A DNA stretch of 64,000 nucleotides from the NCBI GenBank assembly GCA_016647705.1, contig CM028328.1:10906614-10970613 (forward strand). Direction: 5' to 3'. Origin of the DNA: Eucommia ulmoides. Its lineage: Eukaryota > Streptophyta > Magnoliopsida > Garryales > Eucommiaceae. Position numbers and translations under genes: made by a program. Below, one piece after another: positions 22,943-34,334 of this stretch. The number at the start of each line of letters is the position of its first letter. The first letter of the stretch is position 1. The notes beneath the pieces are model-generated. The model did not search any database. It worked only from the letters and a program-made list of their open reading frames with translations, and was not told where the DNA came from.

Positions 22943-23500
22943 TACATTAACTCATCGTCTTCATCTGTTTTGTGTGCGTTAACGTTAACTCATTTTCAGC
23001 AATATATCCTGTCTATATATTTATTTTATTTTATTATTTTTTTTTTAAATTTGATTAAATCTTGTTTATGTTACAAAACTACAATTTGAATTTCACGTTA
23101 ACGATAACGTATTTTTTTTTTTTTTTTTTTTTTTTTGTGTATTCCACGTTACCGCATATTTTCTCATCTGTTTTGTAAATTAACGTTAACGCATTTTTAA
23201 CTATTAGTCTGTGAGTTTTAACGTTAATGTATTTTGTTTTTTGGGGTTCTGTGCGTTAACGTATTTTGCTTAAATATTTACGTTAACGTCCTGCTGCATA
23301 TATTTGTCTTGTGCGCATTAACGTTAACTACCATATGTGGTATTTTGTTTTTTTTTTAGCAGAATGTGTGTTTGAGTTGGATTTGCATTAACATTAATGC
23401 ATTTTTTTTGGGTTCTCTTCTTTGTTAAAGTTAACCCATTTCATGTTGTTTAAAAAAACATGTGTGAATAAAATCACGCACACACTAATGTTAACGTAAA
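22793..23500. repeat. Array of palindromic TTAACGTTAA-type words
   Basis: At least ten copies or near copies of TTAACGTTAA, several in the longer context GTGCGTTAACGTTAACKCATTTT. Examples are at 22974-22990, 23179-23192, 23214-23228, 23251-23262, 23279-23290 and 23316-23328. Spacing is irregular (30-110 bp) and T-rich sequence lies between. It lies to one side of the captured gene fragment. Confidence 0.75.
22888..22938. repeat. (TA)n microsatellite
   Basis: A plain TA run of about 25 units within the repeat array. Confidence 0.9.
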
Positions 23501-23660
23501 AAAATGAACACTCCCTCTACCTCCACCACCATTCATATCCCCACCATCATCACCGTCGATACCATCTCCGATGATAACAGAAATGCAAGCCAAACATACC
23601 AACTGACGATGACGGAGTGAGTGGTTCTGGCGTTGATGCCGACGACAGTTTTTACTCGTC

Positions 23661-23786
23661 GGAAAGGATCGAGTTCACATTGTTGTCTCCGAAGAACACG
23701 ACTGGGTTTTTGTCGGGATCTATGACGGATTCAATGGTACAGATGCGCTGAATTTTCTTCTATCAAATTTGTACTCCGCCTGTTCA
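23661..23786 (+). pseudogene. PP2C phosphatase fragment (POLTERGEIST-like), captured
   Basis: The frame encodes [23 protein letters not shown] and FLLSNLYSA in order. This is the first metal-binding block of plant PP2C phosphatases; the Asp and Gly of YDGFNG are the conserved manganese/magnesium site. The wording is closest to the POLTERGEIST/PLL subfamily. A frame change then leads to a stop at 23787, although VHRE-like residues continue in the next frame. The rest of the roughly 600-residue-plus enzyme is absent. It lies inside an insertion, so it is most likely a transduplicated piece of a host gene. Confidence 0.75.
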
Positions 23787-25290
23787 TAGAGAGAGATGGG
23801 TTGCAAGAACTCATAGTGCAACGACGTGAGCGGTGTCGAATCCACCTAAAAACAAACCAGAGAAAAACCCATTTTATCAAATCGGAAAAAAGAAGATAGA
23901 GAGAGAGAGCATACCTAGATAAAAGCAATCCTATGGAACCCATTTGTCCCTTTTGATATTCTCGATATGGAAACTCCCCTACTTCTCGAGAACACACAAC
24001 AATGGGCTATCGCTATCGATCAAAGCAACCTATTCAAACTCGAATTGCAGTAATTTGAGCAATGGCTTTCATGATTCACCCACGAAAATTGAAACCCAGT
24101 TGAAGATTGCAGCTCTAGAAAGAGCGAATCATTCAGACGCCCCTTATAGTGAGTGCGCATCTGGAGTTGCGTTAATGGATAGCGAGCATACCTAGATAAA
24201 ACAAATCATTAAAATCAAGCCTAACGAGTGGGCTGAGAAGTAGAAATGAAATCAAATTTGAATTAAACGAAAATCTCAATTGATTTCGATCAGCCTAAAT
24301 CTGGATCTGGATGGGCAGTTACAGGTCTAAGACAAGAAATCTTACCTTGTCCAAGAGAGAGTGAGAACGAGATCGAGGACGATGGCAATGCACGATGGTG
24401 ATAGTGGAGGGGTGGTCGGCGATGGAGATCGATTCGGCGACGATGGCAGTCAAGGATATCGACGATGGCGATGGCAACAATGGATGAGTGGTCGGCGATG
24501 CTGAAGGAGTAGTATGGCTCCAATTGTTGACGGCTCTCACCTAGGGCTCGCAATCTCGCCGCTGGTTTAAATCCATGTTCCCTTCTTACCCTCGCCGTTC
24601 ATCTTCTCCTCCTCCCCCATCACCACCGGCACCCGTTTTTCCCACCGATTGTTTTTGTATAGAATAAGGATGAAGATAATCTTTGCGCCGATCTTCATTT
24701 CTTCTAGAGAGAGAGAAGAGAGAGAATGAGATATGACATTCACGTATCTTTAGAAAGAGAGAGGTTTCTCTCACTAAGAGAAAGAGTGTGAACTAGGGTT
24801 TAGAGAGAGAGAATGAGGATTGTGGAATGAGTGATCGGAGAGGGAGAGGGAGAGAGAGAGAGAAAGAGAGCATGTTAACAATTAACGTAAATGAGAGAGA
24901 GAGGATTTTTTTTTTCAGGGGTATATGTATTTTTTTATGAATCTTTTTTATCTACTAAGAATTAAATACTTAATTAGTTGTACTGTGTGGTCTGAATTAT
25001 GAGTGAACTTTTCAAAAGTTTTTTTTATACATTTTCTCTCTAATAGAGATCAAATAATAAGAACCTCTTTATTTTTTTATTTTTTTTTATCTAGATTAAG
25101 AAGTGTCTTTTTCATTTTATATTATATAATTAGTATATAACTCGTGACTAAAAAAACTAATTTTAATTTAATATATTAATCATAAATATTTTCTAGTTAG
25201 CTTAATGAAAAGAATTTTTCTAGAGCTCGTTATTTAGTTTCTAAACAAAATCTAAATCAATAATTGGAAATGTCTCTACAACCAACCAAT

Positions 25291-25673
25291 GGTCAAAAAT
25301 TAAAATTTTAATCAACGGTTAGAAATGTCTCAATCGACTCCAATGATAATAACTTTTTTGGCCCTTCCTAAATGTAGTCGATGTTTAATTGACCCTCACT
25401 GTTTAGTGTTAGACACATTTGGTCCCTCATTATTGAATTATGTTCAATTTGACCAAAATTTCAAATATGTTAGTCAAAGCCAACGGTCAACCACTAGTGT
25501 AAGGGTATTTCGATCATTTCGCGTACAAAATCAGTTCCCTTTCTTTTCAGTTTATATGGGTTACTTATACTTTGCACCCCCATGTTTCATTTTACAACTT
25601 CTAAAAAATCACATTTTATTTTTATATTTTTAAAAAATAAATAAAATAAGACTTAAAATTAGGTTACAAAATT
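25291..25673. other. AT-rich spacer
   Basis: Sequence between the duplication block and the copia B left flank. No feature is recognised; open frames here lack any known motif. Confidence 0.45.
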
Positions 25674-25678
25674 AAAAT

Positions 25679-27658
25679 TGTAGTCCTTAATTCACGCGCT
25701 ATAATATATATTTTTTTTTCAGAAGTCAAATTACTGTCAAGACTAAATACACTAAAAAAATAACTATAACTTTTTTACATAAAAAAATTATAATAATTTT
25801 TAGGAACATTTGGGGGGCAATTCCCGTACTTTACCCTTAATTTTAAAAAAGTCCCATGAGCGGAATCAACTTATGTTTTGGTCTTACCAATTAAAAATGG
25901 TGGAAGACCCAATATACACGCCTGCACTCGCGCCCATGTATATAAAATTGTTATTAGATGTAACAAATATTATTATATTTTATAACATATAACTAATTTA
26001 TGTGTAAAACTTTATTAGATGTAACAAATATTGCACAAATATATGTAATTTGTAACATGTAACTAAATTTACACAAATACATGTAACTAATATTAAACTA
26101 ATTTATTTATGTAATATTTGTTAAATGTCACAAATATTTTACAAATGCATGTAATTTGTTACGTGTAACTAATATTACACAGATATATGTAAATATAGTT
26201 AATTATTAAATTGTAACTAATATTAACTATAATACGAATTTACTCACCAAAATTCTCTCTACAATCCCTGCAATGCTTGCACATGAGGGACTAAACCTTT
26301 AGTGAAAACCAACTTAAGGGACTAAATCGAAATTTATATCTTAAGCAGGACTTTTTAAAAATTACATCTATTATTTGGGACTAATGATGAATTATCCCTA
26401 ATTTTTATGTATTTCAATAATTTTGGACTTTTCCCTTTAATATTTTTTAAATGTTTTTCTCTATCTTTTTACAATAACATACATATTTAAAAAATATATT
26501 TTTCACCCTTTTTTTTTTTAAAAAAAAACAAAAAAAAAAACCATCCTCCCTAATTTATTTTCTAGTTTTTTTTCTTCTCTGTTATCTTCTTCAATCAATG
26601 CTCGTACTCACCGTCCTCTTCTTCAATCGCAATCGTCGTTGTCCTCTCATCGCTTCTTTAATTGGATCTTCGTTGCATCACCGCCGTGTCCGTCTCACGT
26701 CACGTTTGGCTCACAATCCCTGTCTTTGTCTTTGCTTACAATCGAAATCGTCGTCGCCATTCATTTCTCGCAATCGTCCTCACATCTCTGGGCAACCACT
26801 TTTGTCCTTTGCCGGAATCTAGATTTGGGAGCTCAACCAGATCCCTCTCTGTTTCTCTCTCTCTCTTTATTCTCTCTAAAATCTCATTTTCTCTCTATTC
26901 TCTCACTAAAACCAAAAGACATCGAATACTTCATCCTTGAATTGTTGGATTTTGTTTCCAACAAATGGAGAAGCCCATGGAAATTGCCACCAAGGGAAAA
27001 ATTGTCTTTTCATGTTTGAATTATTTTTAAACACATTGTTTTCTATTTTTTTGGTCAGCCATGAAAGTAGGAACAAAAGCAGCCGCAACAGAAAGAGAGA
27101 GTTGTCCACAAAACCCTAGACAATAATGTTTCGATCAAACACCAATTGGAGGACGATCCACTGTCCGATCGGGCTGAAATTTGGACAACAAGTTCTAGAC
27201 TCAGATCTCTACAATATAAACGGTGGAGGGGTTCTGAGGTCGGCAACCACTGTCTTTGGGGGGTCGTTGTTGAGGCTATTTTGAATCTCGTTTTGGTGAG
27301 ATCTCTTCAATTCTCTTCTTGTAGATCTTGTTCATTGCCAAGATTGTTTTTGTTTTTTTTTCTTGAAATAATTGTGGTAATGTATCTCTAGTTGTAACTA
27401 GAAAGGATTATATTCCCATAATTTGTCATAGTGGAGATTTTTAGTAGACTTCGGTTCTGTGGTTTTTTTACTTCTCACATTTGGGAGGTTTTTCACGTTA
27501 AAAGTTGGTTGTCTCTTGTGATAGTGGTTATGGTGTATTGATTCAAGTATTACTCAAGTTTAATTCTTAGTAGGTTCACAGAAGAACGGGATAAACTTTA
27601 TTTCCATTGCGCGTTCTTATTCGATTAATTTTTTCGAGTAAGTCATTTTATCCCATCA
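25679..27658 (+). repeat. 5' LTR of copia element B
   Basis: It starts TGTAGTCC and ends CCATCA just before the primer site. It aligns with 31867-32440 in blocks (25679-25794, 26400-26935) after removing a 596-bp inserted element. The block from about 26580 on, CTTCTTCAATCAATGCTC and following, is shared by both LTRs. The latter part (26940-27658) has no visible match downstream. Confidence 0.72.
25803..26398. mobile_element. Non-autonomous DNA element with 9-bp target duplication (MULE-like)
   Basis: TAATTTTTA occurs exactly on both sides (25794-25802 and 26399-26407), and the 3' LTR of the host element has no insert here. The ends begin GGAACATTTGGGG and, inverted, GGGATAATTCATCATTAG; the terminal similarity is weak. 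A 9-bp duplication points to the Mutator superfamily. The interior is AT-rich with repeated TGTAACTAAT words, and there is no coding region. A diverged relative lies at 47280-48020. Confidence 0.68.
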
Positions 27659-27661
27659 AAT

Positions 27662-27673
27662 TGGTATCTAGAG
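27662..27673 (+). other. Primer binding site of copia element B
   Basis: TGGTATCTAGAG follows the 5' LTR end. It is close to the initiator Met tRNA complement, with an extra base change before AGAG. Confidence 0.75.
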
Positions 27674-27710
27674 AAAGGTTGATTTTGTCTAATATCTTGT
27701 GTTGAACAAT

Positions 27711-28560
27711 GGAAGAAAATTTGAGGAGAATGATTACTTTGGATGGTTCTAGTTATCACACTTGGAGAGGAAAATGAAAGATCTTCTTTATGTGAATGAA
27801 CTTCATTTACCGATGTTTGCCACTGAAAAGCCCGAAAATAAATCTGATGAAGATTGGAACTTTCTACATCGTAAAGTATGTGGATATGTTAGACAATGGG
27901 TTGATGATAATGTTTTGAACCACATCGATGCGGAGAAACATGCCCATACACTTTGGACTAAACTTGAGGAGTTGTATGCCAGGAAAACGAGAAACAATAA
28001 AATGTATTTGATGCATAAACTTGTAAGTCTGAGATACCAAGACAGAACTCCATTAACAGATCACTTGAACACATTTCATGGATTAATTAATTAGCTGGAT
28101 GGAATGGGCATCAAGTTCGATGAAGAGATTCGTGGGTTATGGTTACTTGGTATTTTGCCGAGCTTTTTGGGAAACGTTCAGAACATCGATTTGTAATTAA
28201 GCTCCCGATGGTATAATCAATATGAACTTTTTGAAGAGTAGTATTCTGAATGAAGAGATGAGAAGAAAATCACATGGTTCTTTTTTAGAGTCGGACATCT
28301 TGGTTATAGAAAATAGGGGGAAGACCAAGACCAGAGTTCCAAAGAATATATGTCATGGCAAAACCAAGTCCAACAAGTTCCCTAATGTGGAGTGCCATCA
28401 TTATGGCTTAAATGGGCACATTAAGAAATATTGCAGAAAATTGAAGAAAGAAAACAAGAAGAAATGGAATGAGAAAAAGAATAATGAAAGAAATGAAGAT
28501 GATCAGGTTGTCTCCGCTACTACTTCCGAAGACTTTCTCGTTGTTTGCGATGACAATGTT
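27711..28560 (+). pseudogene. Gag of copia element B
   Basis: It starts with MEENLRRMITLDGSSYHTW, the typical opening of plant copia Gag. The UBN2-type Gag region follows, with HAHTLWTKLEELY near 27942 and LNTFHGLI near 28063. The nucleocapsid knuckle reads CHHYGLNGHIKKYC (28393-28434): the second Cys of the CCHC is Tyr. A frameshift near 27762, a stop at 28093 and more near 28196 break the frame. Confidence 0.82.
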
Positions 28561-28574
28561 ATTAATCTAGTATG

Positions 28575-28990
28575 TCATGAGACCAATTGGGTCAATGATA
28601 GTGGTGCCTCTATTTATGTTACATTTCGAAAGCATTTCTTCACTTCCTATACACCGCCGGTGACTTTGGGACAATGAAGATGGAAAATGATGGTTTAGAA
28701 AAAATCATTGGCATTAAGGATGTGTGCTTGGAGACCAATAATGGTACAATGTTGATCTTGAAAAATGTTAAATACATTCCGAATATCTGCTTGAGTTTGA
28801 TTTCTACAAGCAAGTTTAATAATGAATGGTTTTGCAACACATTTAGTGATGGTCAATGGAAGCTCACTAAAGGTTCTATGGTTGTGGCTAGAGGTAAGAA
28901 GTATTCTTCCTTGTACTTCATGCAAGGAAAGATCTCAAATTGCAATATCAATGCAGTGGAAAATGAAGCTACAATTGAGTTTTGGCACAA
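28575..28990 (+). pseudogene. Protease and pre-integrase region of copia element B
   Basis: The aspartic protease signature reads WVNDSGASIYVT (about 28588-28623). The DSG triad is present, but the usual His after the Ser is Tyr. A frame change near 28674 precedes IKDVCLETNNG and LKNVKYIPNICLSLIS, the conserved copia protease/pre-integrase linker. Confidence 0.8.
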
Positions 28991-29800
28991 AAAACTTTGT
29001 CACATGAGTGAGAAAGAGTTGATGGTTTTGGCCAAGAAGAATCTCCTCTCTGGAAGAAAGAATGCACATTTGAAGAAGTATGTTAATTGCTTGTCAGGAA
29101 AGCAAACCAGAGTCGCCTTTAAGTCGTCATCTTCTTCAAGAAAACAAGGTATACTTGATTTAGTATATTCCGATGTTTGTGGTCCTATGAAAACAAAAAC
29201 TCTTGGTAGTGCTATCTATTTTGTGACTTTCATAGATGATCGCTCAAGGAAGTTGTAGGTGTATACCTTGAAGACTAAATATCAAGTGCTATATGTGTTC
29301 AAACAATTTCAGGCCACAGTTGAGATATAGACTAGGAAGAAGTTGAAGTGTATGAGAACAGATAATGGGAATAAGTATTCGGGTCCCTTTGATGATTACT
29401 GCAAACAACAAGGCATTCATCACCAAAAGACGCCACCAAAGACTGCTCAATTGAATGGTTTGGTAGAGAGAATGAATAGAACGCTAGTTGAAAGAGTGAG
29501 ATGTTTACTTTCACAAGCACAGTTGCCAAGATCTTTTTGGGGTGAGGCTTTGAGCACAATTGTACATGTGTTGAACCTTACACCATGTGTTTCTTTGGAG
29601 TTTGATGTTCTAGATAAAATTTATTTAGGAAATAAAGTTACTTAAAATCACTTACACGTCTTTGGATGCAAGGCTTTTGTGTATATTCCCAAAGATGAGA
29701 GGTCCAAACTTGATGTCGAAACACGACAATGCATATTTATTGGATATGGCCAAGATCAGTTCGGTTACAGGTTTTATGATCTGGTATAGAAAAACTTGTA
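28975..29800 (+). pseudogene. Integrase of copia element B
   Basis: The GAG-pre-integrase zinc region has FWHKKLCHMSEK; its CxxC is KKYVNCLSGKQ, again with Tyr in place of the first Cys. The DDE core shows Asp in YSDVCGPM (about 29166), Asp in MRTDNGNK (about 29351) and Glu in LVERMNRT (about 29461). Stops at 29256, 29328 and 29643 split it. Confidence 0.85.
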
Positions 29801-30204
29801 AGAAGCCGTGAAGTTGTGTTCATGGAAGACCAGACCATATAAGATATCAGGAAGATAGATGAAACGGTGCCTCAAAACTATGATGATTTGGTTGACTTGG
29901 ATCTGGTTCCTCTGACAGTAGTGCCGACTCCTGTTCGAGATGATATTCAGGATAATCAGTTAAGTTCAGGTGATGCTGATACTTTGTTAGAGGATGAGAC
30001 TAATCATGAGTCTTTTGATCAGTTGCAAGTACCACAAACGCCACTAGAAATTCCACTTAGGAGGTCTACCAGAGACCGAAATCTTTGCACTCGGTATTCC
30101 CCAAATGAGTACATGTTGTTGACTAACGGGGGAGAACCCGAGTGTTATAATGAAGCCATGGTAGATGACCATAAGAGAGAGGATTGAAACCATGCAAAAT
30201 GAGA
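29801..30204 (+). pseudogene. Linker between integrase and RT of copia element B
   Basis: An Asp/Glu/Thr-rich segment ends with PLRRSTRDRN and RYSPNEYMLL, the conserved copia run-up to RT. Frameshifts lie near 29860 and 30185. No enzymatic motif is expected here. Confidence 0.7.
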
Positions 30205-30831
30205 TGTAGTCAATGTATGACAACCAATCTTTTGAATTGGTAAAGCTACTTAAGTACAAAAGAGTTTTGAAAAACAGGTGGGTTTACAAGGTAAACCAGG
30301 ATGAACATACTTCACAGCCACGGTACAAAGCTAGACTAGTTGTCAAAGGATTCAACCAAAGGAAAGACATTGATTTTGAAAAGATTTTTTCTCCAATTGT
30401 GAAAATGTCTTATATCCGTGTTGTTATTGGCTTAGCAGTTAGCCTAAACATGGAGATTGAGAAAATGAATGTGAAAACTTCTTTTCTTCATGGTGACATA
30501 GAGGACGAAATTTATATCGAGCAACTAGAGGGCTTCAAGGCAAAAGGAAAAGATGATCATATGTGTCGGTTGAAAAACAGTCTTTATGGTTTAAAACATG
30601 CACCTAGACAATGGTACAAGAAGTTTGAGTGGGTTATGGGGGAGCAAGGCTACACGAAGACCATTTCAGATCATTGTGTATCTGTGCAGAAATTCAGTGA
30701 TGGTGATTTTATCATCTTATTGCTCTATATCAATGACATGTTGATTGTTGGTAAGAATTCCTCGAGAATTGACAAATTAAAAAAGCAACTAAGTAGGTCC
30801 TTTTCTATGAAGGACTTGGGGCCCTCAAAAT
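30205..30831 (+). pseudogene. Reverse transcriptase of copia element B
   Basis: It is open for about 206 residues. RWVYKV, KARLVVKGFNQ, FSPIVK, MNVKTSFLHG and SLYGLKHAPRQWY are in the copia order. The catalytic box reads YINDMLIVG: the first Asp of YVDDM is Asn and Val is Ile, so catalysis would be abolished. A stop at 30831 follows MKDLGPSK. Confidence 0.88.
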
Positions 30832-31854
30832 AGATTCTTGGTATTCAAATTTATCGAGAAAGAAAAGAGAAGAAGTTGTTTATGTCACAGGAATGGTACA
30901 TTGAAAAAGTTCTTGAGAGATTCAATATGAATAAGGCTAAAATGGTTAGTTCACATCTTGCTACTCATTTTAAGTTAAGCACTAAGTAGTGTCCTTCTAC
31001 AGACAAAGAGAAAGAAGACATGGAAACAGTTCCATACGCCTCAGGAGTTAAAAGTTTGATGTATGTAATGGTTTGCACGAGGCCAGATCTAACTCATGCA
31101 GTTGGTGTAGTCAGACGATTTCTTTCAAATCCGAGAAAAGAACATTGGGATGCGGTAAAATTGATAATGAAGTATCTTCGAGGCATTTCCAAGTTGAGAC
31201 TCAGTTTTGGAAAGGGAAAACCAATGCTAGTTGGCTACAAAAATACAGATGTGGCAGGAGACGTGGATGCTCATAGGTCTACTTCAGGTTATTTGATTAC
31301 TTTTGCAGGTGAGGCTGTTTCGTGGTAGGCAAGGTTGCAAAAATGTGTTGCACTTTCAACAATAGAGGCAGAGTTCATTGAAGTTATAGAAGCTTGCAAG
31401 GAGTTGCTATGAAAATACAGATGTGATAGGAGATGTGGATGCTCATAGGTCTACTTCAGGTTATTTGATTACTTTCGTAGGTGGGGCTGTTTTGTTGCAG
31501 TTAAGGTTACAAAAATGTGTCGCACTTTCAACAACAGAGGCAGAGTTCATTGAAGTTACAGAAGCTTGCAAGGAGTTGCTATGGATGAAGAAGTTATTGA
31601 TAGAACTTGGTTTCAACCAGGAGCAATACGTGTTATTTTGCGATGGTCAAAGTGCTATCCATCTGGCAAAAAGTTCTACGTTTCATTCGAGGTTGAAGCA
31701 TATTGATGTTAGGTACCATTGGATAAGAGAAACTCTTAACGAAAAGTTGTTAAAACTTGAGAAAATCCACATGGATGATAATGGTGCCATAGCAAAAGGA
31801 AAGCTTGAGACTTGTTCCGCGATCGCTAGAATGACGAATATCTCCACATTGTAG
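30832..31854 (+). pseudogene. RT thumb and RNase H of copia element B, with internal duplication
   Basis: It includes LERFNMNKAKMV, YASGVKSLMYVMVCTRPD, a duplicated TSGYLITFAG to EACKELL block, and KHIDVRYHWIRE (about 31697-31730). It ends at 31852-31854, where AxMLTKxV-type wording is degenerate. The duplicated block is 172 bp and so shifts frame. The second unit carries LSTTEAEFIEVTEACKELLW without the stop found after AVSW in the first unit. Confidence 0.83.
31240..31583 (+). repeat. 172-bp tandem duplication in RNase H
   Basis: 31240-31411 and 31412-31583 are direct copies with about a dozen differences. The differences show the duplication is not very recent. It lies wholly within the RNase H coding region. 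Confidence 0.9.
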
Positions 31855-31866
31855 GAAAGGGGGAGA
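31854..31866 (+). other. Polypurine tract of copia element B
   Basis: GGAAAGGGGGAGA stands immediately before the 3' LTR. It is a typical copia plus-strand primer. Confidence 0.88.
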
Positions 31867-32440
31867 TTTAGCCCTCAATTTGTGCGCTATAATATTTTTT
31901 TCAGAAGTCAAAAATTGTTGTCAAAACTACATACACTACAAAAATAACTAAAAATTTTTACATAAAAAATTATAATAATTTTTATGTATACAATAATTTT
32001 GGACTCTTTCCTTTAATATATATATTTTTTAATGTTTTACTCATTTATCTTTTTATACTAACATCCCTATTTTAAAGAATATATATTTTTCCCTTTTTTC
32101 TTTTAAACAAATTAAAAAAAAAAAAAAACCTATATCCTCCCATACATCTTTTTTCTTTTTCTTCATCTCTGTTCTCTTCTTCAATCAATGCTCCTGCTCG
32201 CCGTTCTCTTCTTCAATCGTAATTGTTGCTGCCGTTCTCTTCTTCAATCACAATCGTTGCTGCTATCTCGCCGCTTCTTTAATTGGATCTTCATCGCTCA
32301 CTTTCGTCTCCATCTTATTTACAATCGTCAGATCTGGTTGAGCTCTGTCTCTGCTTCTCTCCCCATCTACTATCTCTAAAACCTCATTCTCTCTCTATTC
32401 TCTTTCTAGAATCAAAAGACGATGGATACTTCTTCCCCAA
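31867..32440 (+). repeat. 3' LTR of copia element B, partial
   Basis: It aligns with 25679-25794 and 26400-26935 but lacks the 596-bp insert, so it shows the empty site. It begins TTTAGCCC where the 5' LTR has TGTAGTCC. Similarity is lost after about 32440, so the end is deleted or diverged. Confidence 0.72.
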
Positions 32441-32870
32441 ATCACCACCCAAATCCACTAGTATGTTGTTTCTATGATTTCCTTTTCCCATCTCCAAAAC
32501 AAAAACACAAAACCCACCAAGAAATTGAAAGAAAAAGTATGGAGGAGCTTTAAATCGATCTGGTTGAGTACCTTGTCAATTGTTTGTTTCTGGTCCATTC
32601 ATCTAAATCATGCAAAAAACGATCTTTATTGTTATCATGCAATTTGTAATTTACGCTTTCTCTATCACCACCAGCTATTTTTTTTTCATTAATGCACAAT
32701 TGTTTTTTGAAAATTGTATTTTATTCAATCATTTTTTTAACGGCCAATTTATTGTAATTTCTATTTTTTAAAATATTTTGTAGATTCAACATATTATGAA
32801 ATTGATGATGTTGATCACTTGACATCCACTATTTGTTTGTAGGTTAGTTTTTGATGTCTTGTAAGGCAAC
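32441..32870. other. Unassigned T-rich sequence
   Basis: It lies between the end of recognisable copia B LTR and the next solo LTR. It could be diverged LTR or host spacer. No gene or repeat boundary is seen. Confidence 0.4.
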
Positions 32871-34334
32871 TTTATTGTTGGCCCAGTGACCTACCCAAGA
32901 GAGGGGGCGAATTGGGTAGATAACAAATTATCAAAGAAAATACTTCAAAAATCCAAATAATTAATTTTTATCCTAAATTAATTATTATCTTTATATAGCA
33001 GCGGAAATATAATTTCAACTAGGTGCACACCAAATAACAAAAATTAATAATAAAAAATTGCAGCACACCATAAATTTATATTGGTTTACCAAACTACTCT
33101 TGGCTAATCCAGTTCTCCGAGCTCCACGGAGTGGTGCACCCACTAAGATTTTTTTCACTAGTTCAGAATCAACCTTTACAAATTCATTTTCTCAGGCTCA
33201 AAATTAACTTCTACTTTTTACAAGCTCAAAAATAACCTAATTCTTTTTGTAACTTAGACTAAAGAATCAAAATCTCACAAACACTCCAAATATCCTTTTA
33301 CCCAGTAAGAATTGAACCATTACAAAATTGCTGACAAATCAATTCAATCAAAGAAGAATTACTACCACAATCTCTTTACAGGAAGAGACTGAAACCAGCT
33401 ACTCTTTAATTAAATATTCTCAATAGTATTCAATCTATCACTCAACTACCAATTACAAATTGATAAGCGATTTTTTCTCACTCGGAGTTTCTACCACCCT
33501 AGATAAATTAAAACTCAATTAATATCTAAAACCTACTGATAAAAAAGTGAGATATTCAAAATTTGATTTTAAACAAAAATTGGATAGCACGTAATTAGAC
33601 ACGTAATCAGATTTTTTCAAGAAATTGTTTTAAAAATATTTTTCATTAAAAAATCGAAAAATAATTTCAAAGATCAAATTCCAAATTCCAAATATAATCA
33701 AGCAACAATTAATAGAAAGTAATTTGAAAAGATCTTATCAGGATTCCACCGAAAAAATAATGATTAAAGATAACAATAAAATTTCAGATCGATAGTAGCA
33801 ATAATCCACAACAAATATTTCTCAAGAATAATTCTCAGAAAAGATCTCACAATTCAATCAATATGATTACTCTTAGAAAGCTCAAAAGTTGAATAGCTCA
33901 GAATAATTCTCTAGATATGTCTCACTCAAATGTGAAAAAACGCAGGTCTTTTTAAAATGAAATAAAACGAGCCCTACAATGGCTAGTTTACATGAATCAT
34001 GACATTTAATTGCACCAATAGACCCTTTATATCATAATGATTTATTTCTGATATAATTCACTCAAAAATATCTTTTAAAACTATCAATTAAGTCCCTCAA
34101 TTTTTTTCTTCAAACACAATTGAATAGAATTGAAAGAATTATACGTACCAAATTGAGAAATATAAAAATACTTGAACCACATCAATAGGAACACTTAGAT
34201 ATAATTTAAATAACTAAAAACACTTCAGATTCCTAAGATATCTCGGATATCCTAACAAAAAAATGGCTAGTAATGGCTACTTTTAGAATAAAATCCAAAA
34301 TTCCATAAAATCATGAAATAGTCCCATAAGTCAA

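Larger units (their letters stand above)
22655..25075. mobile_element. 2.4-kb insertion with captured gene fragment (Pack-type candidate)
   Basis: This block interrupts duplication copy 1 and is absent from copy 2, where 50280-50300 joins the flanks directly. It holds an array of TTAACGTTAA-like words (22793-23500), a PP2C coding fragment on the plus strand (23661-23786), and CT/GA-rich and CATCGTCG-like low-complexity sequence (24300-24870). Another TTAAC/TTAACG word lies near 24870. I could not settle terminal repeats or a target duplication because both edges fall in T-rich tracts. A non-autonomous element with a host gene fragment is the best reading; class is unknown. Confidence 0.55.
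20785..25290. repeat. Segmental duplication, copy 1 (carries decayed HMA gene)
   Basis: Four blocks are collinear with 46863-50527: 20785-20900 with 46863-46980; 20960-21510 with 48058-48516; 22430-22650 with 50077-50290; and 25085-25290 with 50290-50525. Between the blocks each copy holds different insertions. The shared blocks include the HMA exons and non-coding flanks, so this is a DNA-level duplication and not retroposition. Confidence 0.82.
25679..32440 (+). mobile_element. Ty1/copia element B, Tork-like, decayed
   Basis: A complete order 5' LTR, primer site, gag, protease, integrase, RT, RNase H, polypurine tract and start of 3' LTR. Integrase before RT defines Ty1/copia. The RT/RNase H wording (YINDMLIVG, MKDLGP, CTRPDLTHAVGVV) is closest to the Tork (Tnt1-like) lineage. 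Many stops, frameshifts and point lesions are present, so it is inactive. The 3' LTR aligns with the 5' LTR only to about 32440, so no right target duplication could be found. Confidence 0.87.

Noticed and set aside
24290-24774. Minus-strand frames of 62-87 residues in the Pack-type insertion
   Set aside because: CATCGTCG- and GA-rich low-complexity sequence gives His/Arg/Ser strings; no conserved motif.
26598-27391. Five overlapping frames in the copia B 5' LTR
   Set aside because: They lie in LTR sequence, overlap in all frames and have no recognisable domain.
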